From: Phyto melanocephala | Taxonomy: Eukaryota > Arthropoda > Insecta > Diptera > Rhinophoridae | Reading direction: 5' to 3' | DNA: 64,000 nucleotides | NCBI GenBank assembly: GCA_941918925.1 | Contig: OW799233.1 | Span: 130,534,833-130,598,832 of the forward strand | Shown here: positions 35,103 through 47,307 of the stretch, piece after piece | Position numbering within the stretch: the first letter of the stretch is position 1 | Layout: each line of letters opens with the position of its first letter | The notes under the pieces: generated by a model | What the model was told of the DNA's origin: nothing | The model's database searches: none | The model's input: only the letters and a program-made list of their open reading frames with translations | Position numbers and translations under genes: made by a program

Positions 35103-35940
35103 AAAAAGTTTTATTGAAGAAATTAGTCTACATTTTTCAATTAATAAGCAGAGCTTTCGTATGCAAACAATTTAAGCATTACCATGTACGCAATACGGTA
35201 AGGGAATATAGTTTTCACTGTTAAAAAAATACAAAAAATTAATTCATTTAGAGTTCATAGACACCAAAGAACTTCACTATCAAAAGACGCTTCTTTAATC
35301 ACTTACTTATTGTTTAATCACTTCCAAGAGCGCTTCTAGAAGATATTCCTCTTTATATGTTTTTCAAATAAATTAAGAAACATCAGAAAAATTTCTATTG
35401 AAAAAAATAGTCTTAATTTTTCAACTGTTAAAATAATAAGCAGTGCTTTCGTATGCAAACGATTTAGGCATTACCATGTACGCAATACGGTAAGGGAATA
35501 TAGTCTTCAATGTTAAAAAAAAATTCGAAAAATTTTTTTGTTGGGTTATGTCTTGACAATAGTTAAAGATTACAGAAAATACAAAAAATTAATTTATTTA
35601 AAGTACATAGCCACCAAAGAACTTCACTATCAAAAGACTTACTTATTGCCGAACTTCTTCCAAGAGAGATTTTAGAAGGAGTTCCCCTTCATGTGTCTTG
35701 TTTTGCATTTAATAAGCTCTAATTTCTACCAGGAATAGCTAAATCATGTCTTCTTCTTACAAACTGCTGAAAACGATAGCAGCAAATAAATTAGGAAACA
35801 TAAAAAACAATTCTTATTAAAGAAATTAGTGTCAATTTTTTAACTACTGAAATAATAAGCAGTGCTTTAGTATGCAAACAATAAAGGGTTTTCCGTGAAT
35901 GTAAGGCGGTGAGAGAATGAAGTCTGCACTGCATACAAAA
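35103..35940. repeat. Diverged tandem duplication, about three units
   Basis: Units start near 35103, 35390 and 35809, each with ...AATAAGCAG(A/T)GCTTTCGTATGCAAAC. Units 1 and 2 also share ACCATGTACGCAATACGGTA and CACCAAAGAACTTCACTATC. Unit lengths are ~287 and ~419 bp; the third is partial. No coding. Confidence 0.7.
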
Positions 35941-37285
35941 TTCGGAATATTTTTTATTGTTCAGTATCGCTGCTTTGGCGTGTTCGGTTATATGCAAATA
36001 TTTGAATTTTTTATTGCTCCGTTTTAAATCGTTTAATAAACAAGAGCAGCTGGCGTTGCGTAATATTCCGTAACGGTGAGATGACAAACTTTAACAAGAG
36101 CGACAACGTTGTGTAATGAAACGCAATGTTCACATATGTTTTTTAATAATTTAATAAGTAGAAAGAAAATCGCTAGATCAACCTAAAAATAGCTAAAATA
36201 TCATTACTTTTAAACAATTTCAGAAGTAAAAAATCAACAACAGTTGTACTGCAGCCAACTTCCTTCCATACCTAACGCCTTGTCAAAATTGAATTTTCCA
36301 ATTGCAAAGCGTTGCCGCCACGGTTTTTCAGTTTAGTTTCATACAAGTTGTATGAACATGAGAATTTTTGACAGCCAAAAAACACTTTTCGCTCTAGTTT
36401 AGGTATGGCTGTTAAGGATAACTTGATTGGTTCATAAATTGGCGATAGTAGCGTTATAGTAAAAAGTTACAAAATAACATAATTCTGTTTTGCTGTCCTG
36501 AAAGTATTAGTTATCCTATCTAGAGCAACGACGATGTGTTTTTATGTATTACTTGATAAAATAAAATCATCACGTTTTGCAACGGCTGGGAATTAAATAG
36601 CACGGTACTGTATGTAAAACAACCTTTTCACAACAGTTGGTTTAAACTTTAATAACAATTAAGAAATTTATTTTTAAATGTTTTTCGGCACGCGTAGATA
36701 TCAAAAAAAAACTATAGAAAATTTTAAGATGACGGCAATGAAAATGCGAAAAACGACGGCAATCAAAAGCGGAAAAGTTGTTGTCAGAAGACTAAATAAA
36801 AAACTTAGAAGCAAAGTGCAAAAAGAAAAAATAAATTCTAATAGTTTTCTGTAGAGGATCAATAGAAACTTTTAACTTAATTTTATTTTTAGAAAATTTT
36901 CTATTCGTACAAAACTACCGATTGGTTTTGAAAAACTTTTCACACAATTTTGCACAAGTTCTGTTTAAAAAAAAAAAGTTTTAATACATTTTTGTTTATA
37001 CATCTACTATATAAAAAACTAGCATAACCCGGACCGCTTTGATGGCCCGAAACAAATTTTTTGCGGTGTTTTAATTACATATGAGGATATCCGAATACCA
37101 ATTCATTACATGATTCCATTACGATCCATGATTTGGTAACTTTTCAAGTAAAAATAAAAAATCATAACAAACAAATCATGCAAACTTCATATAAATCATC
37201 TACATACAATCCCTAACGTACCTGGAAATTTTGGTTAAAATCGGTCGACCTGCGGTAATATCAAAGTGTACACTTTTTATATATA
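35941..37285. other. No recognised gene
   Basis: AT-rich. CCATACCTAAC at 36268 and TTTAGGTATGG at 36398 are a short inverted pair, too weak to call an element. Confidence 0.4.
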
Positions 37286-37962
37286 CAGTGCAACCTCGCT
37301 TAACGCAACTAATAGAAATTTTGGCCGTTTCAAAAACTTAGGTTGTTACGATAACCGAGTCTCAATTTTTTAAGACGCAAATTCTCTTTTATGGTTTAAT
37401 ATGGCTTCATAAACCGCTTGTACAAATCCTTTTCCATTTTTGTATATTCACAAGCTCTTATTGTTACACGCTTGCCTTGTCCAAATTCAGTATTTGCAAT
37501 GAATTTTTTTAATGCAGCTTCATTTTTTTTTAATTCTGGATATTGCTGATTTGTGCACTTTATAATCATCGCAAATCACTTTTACAGACATGCCCCTTTC
37601 AAGCTTTTTAAAAATATCTCTTTTTTTTGAAAGTTTTACAAATTTTGTAATTACCGGCATTTTATTCAATATAAATAGGACAACCTTTCACGAAAAGAGA
37701 TTCTTTCAACCGAGTACATATTTACAAAATACAAGTGCAACACGCATATTTCAGTATTCTTGGAATAGCGGTAAATCTAAAGCTATAAAATCTAAATAAA
37801 TAAGATGTAAATAAAAATGAGAAATTTGGGAGAAAAGATGCGATAACTAAAGTTTTTTTTGTTTAAAGTTGCGTTAAATGAGTCAACAATGCAAACAATT
37901 TACGAGTTGCAATAATCGAGGAGTTGCGCTTATCGATGGTTGCGTTAAGCGAGGTGGCACTG
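37286..37962 (-). mobile_element. pogo/Tigger-like element, truncated
   Basis: TA at 37284-37285 and 37963-37964 flank inverted ends CAGTGCAACCTCGCTTAACG (right arm CAGTGCCACCTCGCTTAACG). The minus strand encodes MSVKVICDDYKVHKSAISRI followed by KKNEAALKKFI after a small shift, a CENP-B/Tigger N-terminal helix-turn-helix. The DDE catalytic domain is absent. This family differs from the CAGTAGA-type termini at 377 and 25064. Confidence 0.8.
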
Positions 37963-39086
37963 TATATAGATAGAAGATGTATTTCATTTAATTTTTTTTC
38001 GAACTTTCTAAATATTATTTATTTTTCAAATTTTAATATGCCTAAATAATATTTGTTATAAATAGATAAATTGAAGAATTTAATACATTTTTTAATTGTT
38101 GTTCAAAAAAAGTTCTTTATAAAAATATAATCTAAAGAATTTCAATAGAATTTTTTATTTATTAAAAAAATGTCAATAATTTTCCTATATGTTGAACTTT
38201 TTTTTATTTTTATTTTCAAACAAGAATTTTTATTACGACCTTATATTTGCCATTGCCTGCCCAAGGGAACTTGGTATCTCAACACAATTGGCTTAAAGAG
38301 TTAAAGAGAACAAACACAAAGATAACAAAAACAAAGACCAAGAAACAGCAAAAACATCTTGAGATTTTTTCCTCAAAGCAATAGAGGATAATGAAGAAAC
38401 AGAAAGACAATTGCACAAGAAAAAACTTGTTATTAGTTTTGCGGTTAAAAAATTAAATTTTACTTCCTCATTATCGTCATCAACATTATGGCCATTCTAA
38501 TAAACCTGATGATCATTAACTTAAAGCTAAAGTTCTAGTTATAAACTTAACTCACCATATAAATGTTGAATTTATGGCATTAAAATTCATATAATTTTAA
38601 TTAAAATTGTTGTAAAAGCATTTTATTTTTAATTATTTTCCTTAATTATGCTTAACATCATAATAATTAAGTTAAAACTTTTAAAATTAAATTTTTTTTG
38701 GATTTTAATTTTTAGGTAATTGTTTTTTACTTCTTTCTTTTCCGTTTTTTTTTTTAGTTAAATTTTTTGTAATAAAAATTCACTTTTTGTGTGTAAACTA
38801 AAGCCGCTGTTGATAGATATTTAAGACAATTTTGTTTTAAACCCTTCTTTCACAAAATCTAAAGTTTAACTAAAATGACGTCTTCTTGGTAATATTTCAA
38901 AGCCGCATATTTAAACGGCTACAAGTACTACTACGTTTATATATGCTACAACAACAAAAATTGCTCTGCTGTCATACTACCACTTTACCAACATATGTAC
39001 ATATACAGATACATTCCTGCACATATACAACTAGACACATGCTGAATTTGTGAATTTGTGTTGAGTTGTGAACCCAGTGAACAATT
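37963..39086. other. No recognised gene
   Basis: AT-rich sequence only. Confidence 0.4.
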
Positions 39087-39660
39087 TTTATACCCTTCAC
39101 CAGTGGTGCACAAGGGTATATATAGCTTTGTCATTCCGTTTGTTATTTCTACAATTTTAATTTCCGACCCCATAAAGTATATATTTTCTGAAAGCTTATG
39201 AATAGAGGAGTCGATTAAGCCCTGACCGTCTGTCCGTCTGTCCGTGTGTTGGTTGAAATCAACTTTTAGAAGCAACTATATGTTCCTCAGATCTGTATAT
39301 GGTATCAATATCTTGGAAATATCCAGGAATGAATCGCTATTGAAATTCAGCACAATCGCCCCATAACTTTCTGAGATATGAGCAAAAAACCACGACCACC
39401 TCGTTTTTTTTCACAATTACAACAACAACATACATATATACATACATGTAAAAAACATACCAAACAAAAAAAAATACAAAAAAAAAAAATTTTAAAAAAA
39501 TTAAAAAAAAAAATATAAAAAAAAATAATAAAATATAAATAATATATTAAATAAAACAAAAAAAAAAATTTTTTGGCTCAGCTGGGATTCGACTACATGA
39601 CTACACGTTGTGAAGGGTATATAAGATTCGGCACGGCCGAATATAGCACTGTTACTTGTT
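39087..39660 (+). mobile_element. DINE-like element with inverted interior
   Basis: Outer parts are in forward orientation: TTTATACCCTTCACCAGTGG start and the ATTCGGC-ACG-GCCGAAT hairpin plus CTTGTT end. Between about 39445 and 39590 the A-rich tract precedes GGCTCAGCTGGGATTCGA, i.e. the module and low-complexity tract lie reversed compared with 8148, 15328 and 56308. Confidence 0.75.
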
Positions 39661-39739
39661 TTTTTGGTAGTTGTTGATGGTGATTAAAATTTATAAATTT
39701 TTCTAGATTTTTAAATAGTAGCTGCAAACAAGGATTTTA

Positions 39740-41000
39740 GGACATGTCAGATAAAACTTTAGCTTGGCGTTGCGTTCGAAACTCGCTTTGACATTTAAGA
39801 TGAAATAGCCGTTCTTATATGACACATGTCACATAAAGCAGCGCGAAGCTTAAAGTTAACCAACTCTCATATCTTGCATGCTTTGAAAATCTGATGGCAA
39901 ATTTTCTTATGTTTTTTTATTTTTAAATTTGAACAAAAAATTAATTAATTTTTAAAACTATTATAAAAAACATTTTTATCTTTTATTTAAAAAAAATATA
40001 TTATTTAATCTATATATATAAAAGTGAAACTCTGTGTGTGTGTTAGCTATAGACTCCGAAACTCTAAAACCGATCGGACTCAAACTTTGGCAAGTTGTTG
40101 TACACATACCAGGGAGTGTTTATGGGTGAAAAAAAGTGGGCGGGGCCACGCCCATAAAAAATTAGTTATCATTTTAAGCTACTTGCACTTGACCGATTTT
40201 TCTGAAACTTTGCACACATATCGAGCTGCCATGACTAAATAATTTCGTGATAAGAAAAGTGGGCGGGGCCACGCCCCTAAAAAAGTTTTAATTTTGAGGT
40301 ACTTGCACTGGACCGATTTTTCTGAAACTTTGCACAGATGTTGAGCTGTCATGACTTTATAATTTCGTGATTACAAAAGTGGGCGGGGCCACGCCCATAA
40401 AAAAAGGTTATAATTTTGAGGTATTTCCACCAGACCGGTTTTTCTTAAACTTTGCATACATGTCGAGCTGTCATGACTAAATAATTTCGTGATTCGAAAA
40501 GTGGGCAGTGCCACGCCCATAAAAAAAAGGTATCATTTTGAGGTACTCGCACTGGACCGATTATTCTGAAACTTTGCACACGTATTGGACTGTTATGACT
40601 TTACAATTTCATGATTAGAAAAGTGGGCAGGGCCACGCCCATAAAAAAAATTATAGTTTTTAGGTACTTGAACTGGTCCGATTCTTCTGAAACTTTGCAC
40701 ACATATTGAGCTGTTGTGACTTTACAATTTCGTGATTAGAAAAGTGGGCAATGCCACGCCCATAAAAAGATTATAATATTTAGGTTTTCGCACTTGATAT
40801 TCAATTAAAATTCAGAATACATTTCGATTCATTAAGGGGCGTAGCAACGCGCGCCGGGTTTGGCTAGTATTAAAATAAAAGTGAAAAAATTAAAAAAGTA
40901 CTTGCAAACTTTATAGGTAAACAAACAATGCGTAAGTGTTGTCAAAGTTTTCACTGTGACATACATCACGCAAAGCGACGAAGTTTTACCTGACATAGCC
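39740..41000. mobile_element. TIR element carrying a nested Helitron
   Basis: ATGTCAGATAAAACTT at about 39744 and AAGTTTTACCTGACAT at 40981-40996 are inverted matches. Without the Helitron at 40009-40867 the element would be ~400 bp. No target duplication identified; superfamily unknown. Confidence 0.5.
40009..40867 (+). mobile_element. Non-autonomous Helitron, copy 3
   Basis: Starts TCTATATATATAAAAGTGAA after A at 40008 and ends GGTTTGGCTAG before T at 40868. Six units at a regular 121-122-bp period (cores near 40135, 40257, 40378, 40500, 40621, 40742), each with a GGGC...CACGCCC palindrome. The 5' end matches copy 2, the 3' end matches all copies. Confidence 0.88.
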
Positions 41001-41249
41001 TTTAAGGTATAAGCCATTCCTAGCTGAGCGGAACGCCCTCTGGTAGATGTTTCCTATATATTAATATTATTCGCAGTACGAATTAAGCGTGGTGTAACGT
41101 ACCGAGGCAAATGTGTTACTCTGCCATGTTGGTGGTGGCGATGAACTTTACAAACAATCATTGCTTCTGATTGCTAAAATCTGACGTTAAAATGTAGACG
41201 AGATGCTTTTTGCGTTGAAATAATGAATAACAGATTTTGATAATAAAAC

Positions 41250-41476
41250 CATGGTACAGTTATCAGGTAGCCTAAAACAGCTGATTTTTTTTTTCTCTAC
41301 CTTAAGGTTTAACTCAAATGTTAAATTTTGTTTATGTATGTGTATATATTGTGTACGTATAAGTATATTCTACCGCCAAAAAAACACGCACACACATTTG
41401 CTTTTTGACATTTAAGTCGTCGTTTTCCAAGAATTTTGTTGTAGCAGAACTGAGGCTACCTGATGATTGTACCATA
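41250..41476. mobile_element. hAT-type MITE, 227 bp
   Basis: A perfect 8-bp duplication AATAAAAC (41242-41249 and 41477-41484) flanks inverted ends ATGGTACA...ATCAGGTAGCCT. No coding inside. Confidence 0.78.
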
Positions 41477-43087
41477 AATAAAACTATATTATTCTCGCTC
41501 TTTGTCTAGTTGTGATTCTCCCCCCTATTGATTCACCAGGTGTTATTTATATAATCTAAAAAAAAACCATCAACAACCAAAATATATAAACGAAAAAGTT
41601 TATGATGAGTTTTGGCCACACTGTTTATGTGTATTTTAAGCGTAATAATATACTTATTTGTTTGTTAGCAATATTATGAAGCCCGGATATTTAGTAGTAT
41701 TTTCATATAGATTGTATCTTATTTGCTCTTTTGATGCCTTTACTTATTTTATCTAAAAATTTTTATAAAAATTAATCTCACAAACCTAAAATACTAGAAA
41801 GAATGTCAGGCAAACATAAATTTATTGGGACAATTGCATGATTATTGTTGGAAGGGATTGTAATTTTGTAGCACCATCTATCTTATTTTATTCGGAAACA
41901 ACTTATACCCTAAAGAACACATTAATAAATTTTCACTCTAATTTCTTTAGCTTTTGTAAAATCTAGTTAGCACGTACATACAAATTATGCTACTGTAGTA
42001 ATGATTTCTGTGTGAGTAAAATTTAAAACGAAACCTGCCATTTGCCAAAATAATCATCCAGATTCAAAGTCTATACTACAGCAAGTGTTTACTCGTACAA
42101 AATTATTTATTTTAATTCTGATTTCAAGATGTTACATGCTTCAGTTAAATAAATTTTGTTTATATAAGTCCAATGGATGCGGTTGCAACACAATAGTTAA
42201 TCACAAAGTTTACTTTTTTCTAACTAAGGTTTACATTTTCAAAGCGTAGCCAATGAATTTTAATCGAAATTAAAAAGTTTGTTGTTTAATAAATTTTCCG
42301 CTTCAAAATATACACAGCCATACATAAGTACATACATGTGCATATGATAAACCTTCGCATTAAATAAACAACACTTGAAATGTGTTTTGTTAACTGGGTT
42401 ATTTACAACAGCATTAACAACAAAAACAACAACAACGACATCATCATCATTATAGTTGTAGCAAAATATTTCTACTCAGACTTAAAACAGAATAAAAATA
42501 ACAGTAACAAAAACAACTAGAAAAATACTTACATACTTACACATCCAACAATAATAATAATGAAAACAACAACAAAAAATAGAAAATATCTTAACTTGAA
42601 AACTCGTTTTACCATTAAAATGAATAATTGTACCAACTCAAAGCTCCCCAATGTGTGTATATACACCCATGTGTCTGTGTGTGTTTGCGAGAATACGTGT
42701 ATTTGCTTTACGAGTGCTGGTGAATGGATCTGTGTGTGAGGAATTAAAATAATAAGTAGAAATAAAAGAAAAACGAAAACAAAAGAAAACACTTAACATA
42801 AAGAAAGAACAAGAAGAATAAGCAAAAGCAATAGAGGTAAAAGTGGAAATGGTAAAAACAACTGTGACTGCAGCAGAAAAACCACTGAAGTCGTATAAAA
42901 CCAGTGTGGCAATAATAAAACAACGACAACAATTTATATAATAAAAAAAAAAAAAAAAAAGAGTATTTTAACGTAAAAATTTTATTGCGTTGCCATTTAT
43001 AACTTAAAAAAAGCGGGAATTTTTGCTAACAAAACAGCGTTGGCGGCACATAGATTGTTAAATTTTGTGTGATATTAGAAACGAAAG
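41477..43087. other. No recognised gene; CAA/CAAC and A microsatellites
   Basis: CAACAACAACGACATCATCA near 42425-42447 and an A-run at 42942-42960. No element ends or exons recognised. Confidence 0.45.
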
Positions 43088-43431
43088 TAAAGCTTAGTTT
43101 TCACTATGTCATTTTTGTTGTCAAATTGTCCAAATTGTTAGCAATTGTATGAAAAAGGGTTGTCATATGGCGTCATCTATGTTTGCAGCCAGTTATGCAC
43201 ACAAACTGCCATCTAAACTGACAAATAAGTGAAAACGCCAAATTTCAGTTTGTCAGCAGATATGGCAGCATTTTTTTCAAAGTAAATTTGACAACAACTT
43301 GTCAATTATTTTTGTTTGTCGTTCGTCAGTTTTTTAAATGCAATGAAAACGCATTTGACGCAAACTGACGAGAATTCATTTGAGGCAGTTTTTGTTGGCA
43401 TTTCATATGACATAGTGAAAACCAAGCTTTA
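43088..43431. mobile_element. MITE, 344 bp
   Basis: Inverted ends TAAAGCTTAGTTTTCACTAT and ATAGTGAAAACCAAGCTTTA (one mismatch over ~24 bp). TA is included at both edges, so a TA target is possible. The interior is dense in TGTCA/TGACA motifs and non-coding. Confidence 0.72.
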
Positions 43432-43499
43432 GTCTTAGAATTTTAAAAAATGCTTTAAAACGTTAAAGATGTTTAAACACAAGGGGTTTTCTGTTCATG

Positions 43500-44160
43500 T
43501 CACTGAAAATATGCTTCAAGCTGACCAAGACTAGGTCCTTTGCCACTTCTTATATTTTTGCTTCCCTGTTCACTGATCTCGTTTTAATTTACACCTTTAT
43601 GGCGGTTCAATTTAGCATCACTTTTTTAAACATTCCCGGTCTTATTTCCTTCAATAGTGCGTCGAATGTTGGCTTCTTAATGATCCATCGTTGCTGCTTT
43701 GTCAGAGTAGACCATACATACCCCCATAGAAGATAGCCCAATGTTGTCAAATAACACGATCATTTTACAGGTCCACTTTTTTAGATAATTCCAAATAATT
43801 TGTTTAAACAAAGTGTTGATTTGAAGAATAACCAAATCACGAATTACGAGACTGAATTGCTGAGACAGGCAGCTGATTGATAAATTCGACTCTTTTGTCA
43901 CACTTGCTTTTACAGCGGCGATAACTTCTTCTGTGCTCACGTTACGGGTTTAATTTGAATAAATATTATCCAAAAAAATAAACGCGGTCTTAAAACGATC
44001 GATAGTATTGTGTAATACAGAATCAAATGGAAATCAATTGCCACGATTTGTTTACGTTGGTAAGTCTTAACATGGTATATTTATCAAAGTATACTGCAAA
44101 GTCTTACACTCTCTTTAGTATTCATTACCCCCTTACAAAAAAACACTTTATATAATGACC
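43500..44160 (-). pseudogene. mariner transposase relic, internally deleted
   Basis: The minus strand carries N-terminal sequence STEEVIAAVKASVTKESNLS (43940-43880), then jumps to the C-terminal landmark VYSDKAATMDH with ANIRRTIEG (43700-43640), as in 'YSDKPxTIDALEANIRRVI' of mariner transposases. The catalytic core between them is gone. A terminal CCCCCTTAC-like end near 44130 is doubtful. Confidence 0.65.
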
Positions 44161-44990
44161 TACGTGAACATTTTAATTAACTAAAACAAGTATACGGCAG
44201 CTATTTTATTTTATCCAAATTTTAAAAATTTTGACAAGTAAAAATGTAATTGCATAACTCACAGTTTTCTAAAAAATAATTATGTCAAAAAGGAGTAAAT
44301 TCAGTAAGTTTTAATAATTGAATACAAAAAGTATCACAGTATTCGACAATGGGGATAAATAGCTACTTTAGTCGCACAATGGCAACGCTGTCTAAAGTAT
44401 CCATTCATTCATATACCGCATGCTTTTAACTTTATTCATATTAACTTGGCTTTATTTATTCTTAATAATTTTTGTTGTTGTTGTTGTGTTATTTTGTATA
44501 CGAAGCACAATACAAAAAAACAATACCAACAATAGTCATAACAAGCTTACTTAAGAGTTGAATATGGAGAGGGAAGCAGATACATTTGTGACGTTTGTTT
44601 GATTGTATAAAAACAGAGATATTGTTTTAAAGCTGAGAATAAGCAATATGGAAAATTATAAAAGAGCAATACGAAGTTAAGAGATGTCGATTTGGTGTTG
44701 CCAACTAATGTATTGATTGAAAAAAAAAAAAAACACAATTACATAAAGAGCTGCCACATATTTAAAGGGGTTTTTTCTTAATATTAAAATTTTGTCGATA
44801 TATAGGAATTAAAGATTTATTACATATTATAATTTAATCTAAAATTAAATTAACTATATACACATAAAAGAATGCTATAGTCGAGATTGCAGGATTTTTA
44901 ACTCCTTCCAGCAAGTTCATAGGATTTTTACAATATTATTTAACAAATTTTTTCAGTAAAAGAAATTATGTTAAAAATGTTCTTTCAAAC
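44161..44990. other. No recognised gene
   Basis: AT-rich. (TTG)n run near 44473-44490. Confidence 0.4.
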
Positions 44991-45146
44991 TTTATGTATA
45001 AAAGAGTAACGTGACTGACTGACTGATTCATCATCGCACAGCCAAAACGCAGAAGACAGTGGGTTTCCCTTCTAATGTAAAGATCCAATAAGAAAGGATT
45101 TTTGGAAATTTGAACTGTAAATGGGTAAAAATAGGTCAATGCTCAT

Positions 45147-45483
45147 AGGTAGGTAGGAAAGTGGGATTGAGGAAAGCATTATCTGCCTCCTACACCAACA
45201 CTCGGAGACCAATAAGGTCCATTGCGTTTCCCTTTATATAGTAAAGTAGAAAAAGAGAGAGAGAGGGTTGCTAAAGATATAATATATGAATATAAGAGAT
45301 AGTTAGCAGCAAGTAGAATAGAAGAAAGAAATACAGATTCCCTACAAGCCCCATTGCATGTTCACCAACCACCCGATTGCCACTGTGATTCTGTAGCCTT
45401 GGGCAGTGACAGACAATGTGTTCCACAGTTTCCAGCTCCTCCTCATCCTCACACATCCTACAATAATCCGGAGTGCCGCGATC
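45147..45483 (-). mobile_element. LINE 3' end (zinc-knuckle C-terminus and 3' UTR)
   Basis: Minus strand reads DYCRMCEDEEELETVEHIVC followed by HCPRLQ: a C-x2-C...H-x4-C knuckle typical of the extreme C-terminus of insect LINE ORF2 (R1/LOA/I/jockey groups). The 3' UTR contains CAATGGACCTTATTGGTCTC and ends CTTTCCTACCTACC. That terminal part is shared with the SINE at 34331-34551. Severely 5'-truncated. Confidence 0.75.
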
Positions 45484-46295
45484 TCAAAAAAAAAAAGTCT
45501 TAAACTATAATTTGGCACTCTTTTGGTACCCTAACCTTAATGTAACTTCCAAACACATAAAGATAGAAAAAAATATATTGTATTAGTTCTTCCCCTTAAA
45601 ACTATTAATAAGATTTCGGCACTTTTTTTAAATTCGCATGCATAAGTTGTAAAAATTGTCCCCCTTTTTGGTACTTTTTTATTCCAATTTCTTATATAAT
45701 TTAATAGAACATAGTTTGATAATTATTATCGCCTAGTAAAAAAATGTTACCAAACGAGGGAAAATATGGAAAAAAATGTGTAATTCCTTAGTACTGGGCC
45801 ATTTCGGGGCGAAAAAAATTGTAATAGAAATTTCACCGGACACAAACATTATGTATTTAAGTAACAGTGAAAAAACACATAGGGTAGAAAGGGAAAAATT
45901 CGGGAATACAATTTAGTACTTTTTAATACGTAATTGCAAAAAAGAGTGAATAAATCTCACAATAAATCGTGTCCATTTAAATATTTTATTGCTAAATAGA
46001 CATTTAAACGTATTAAACTTGCAATTTGTATATTGATATGGGAAGCCCAAAAAGGGTACTTTTTCTTTTTTAAAATACCTTTTATATTTAACTAGAATTT
46101 TGAAATTAGAAACTATTGATTCAAGATAAAACCTAAAATGTTATGGGTGACCGAAAAAGTACATTTTTCACATTTTTATGTTACTTTTTGTGTTTTCTAC
46201 GTTTATGAAGCTTGAATTGTGATTTTAGAGACTATTGATTCCAAGTGAGATTGGAAATGTTATGGGCAACAAAAAGGTAACTTTTTTACATTTTT

Positions 46296-47307
46296 ATACC
46301 CTTCACCTGTGATGCACAAGGATAAATATAGCTTTGTCATTCCGTTTGTAATTTCTAAAATTTTCATTTCCGACCCCATAAAGTATATATTTTCTGAAAG
46401 CTTATGAATAGAGGAGTCGATTAAGCCCTGACCGTCTGTCCGTGTGTTGGTTGAAATCAACTTTAAGAAGCAACCATATGTTCCTCATATCTGTGTATGG
46501 TATCAATCTTTTGGAAATATCCGGGAATGAATCGCTATTAAAATTCAGCACAATCGCCCGATAACTTTCTGAGATATGAGCAAATTAACACGACTGCCTC
46601 TGTTTTTTCCTATATTTTTACCACCAAAATTAAAATTGTGCAGCCACAGAATAATTTATAGGTACCTTTGCTACTATTTGTAGATATAACATGCCTTTAG
46701 AGATATTCGTGTAAAATTTTGGATAAATCGGGCTCTTATCGGTAAAGTTATAGGCAAAAAAATTTTTTTTATATATATATTCTAAAAATTAACAAACGAA
46801 AATCAATTTTTTTCAGCTTCTAGACAACCGAGAGAGTCAATTATAAAAGAACTTGACTATAACAATAAAAGCACTATAAAAAACTTTAAATTTATGTTGG
46901 GCGCCACTATAAAATGGCGGACAATAAATTTATATATGAGCCAAATCTGGTATTTTTAAATGTAACTTCTTGAACCCCCTCAATATTGGTATCAAAATAA
47001 AGGGCCAGTAGAATACAGTAAATTATTCTAAAATGTAAAATCCAAGATGGCGTCTAAAACAAAATGGCGGATAACATTTTTTTAATCCCATCAATATGGG
47101 TATCAAATTAAAGGGCTTGACTAGTTGAATACAGTTAACTACGTAAAAATTCAAAATCGAGGATGGCGTCGGAAATAATAAAAAAAAGAAAAAAGAGGCA
47201 TAACATGAAATATAGGTTAAGCTACGATATGAGATTATACCTATGTACATGATGGTGAAGGGTAAAATCAGATTCGGCACGGCCGAATATAATACTCTTA
47301 CTTGTTA
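46296..47307 (+). mobile_element. DINE-like element, long form, nearly complete
   Basis: Starts ATACCCTTCACCTGTGATGC and ends with GTGAAGGGTAAAATCAG, the ATTCGGC-ACG-GCCGAAT hairpin and CTCTTACTTGTT. Shares the first ~300 bp with the short form. The T/A tract and GGCATCGAATCC module are replaced by ~600 bp with three sub-repeats carrying AAGATGGCG/AAAATGGCGGA and AAAGGGC(TTGACTAG)...AATACAG motifs. No coding. It sits inside a tandem-repeat unit, giving a readable empty site. Confidence 0.8.

Noticed and set aside
36268..36408. Short inverted pair CCATACCTAA / TTAGGTATGG as a MITE
   Set aside because: Only ~10 bp of match, no target duplication.
42529..42932. Two Phe-rich minus-strand frames
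   Set aside because: Arise from A-rich and AAC-type simple sequence on the plus strand.
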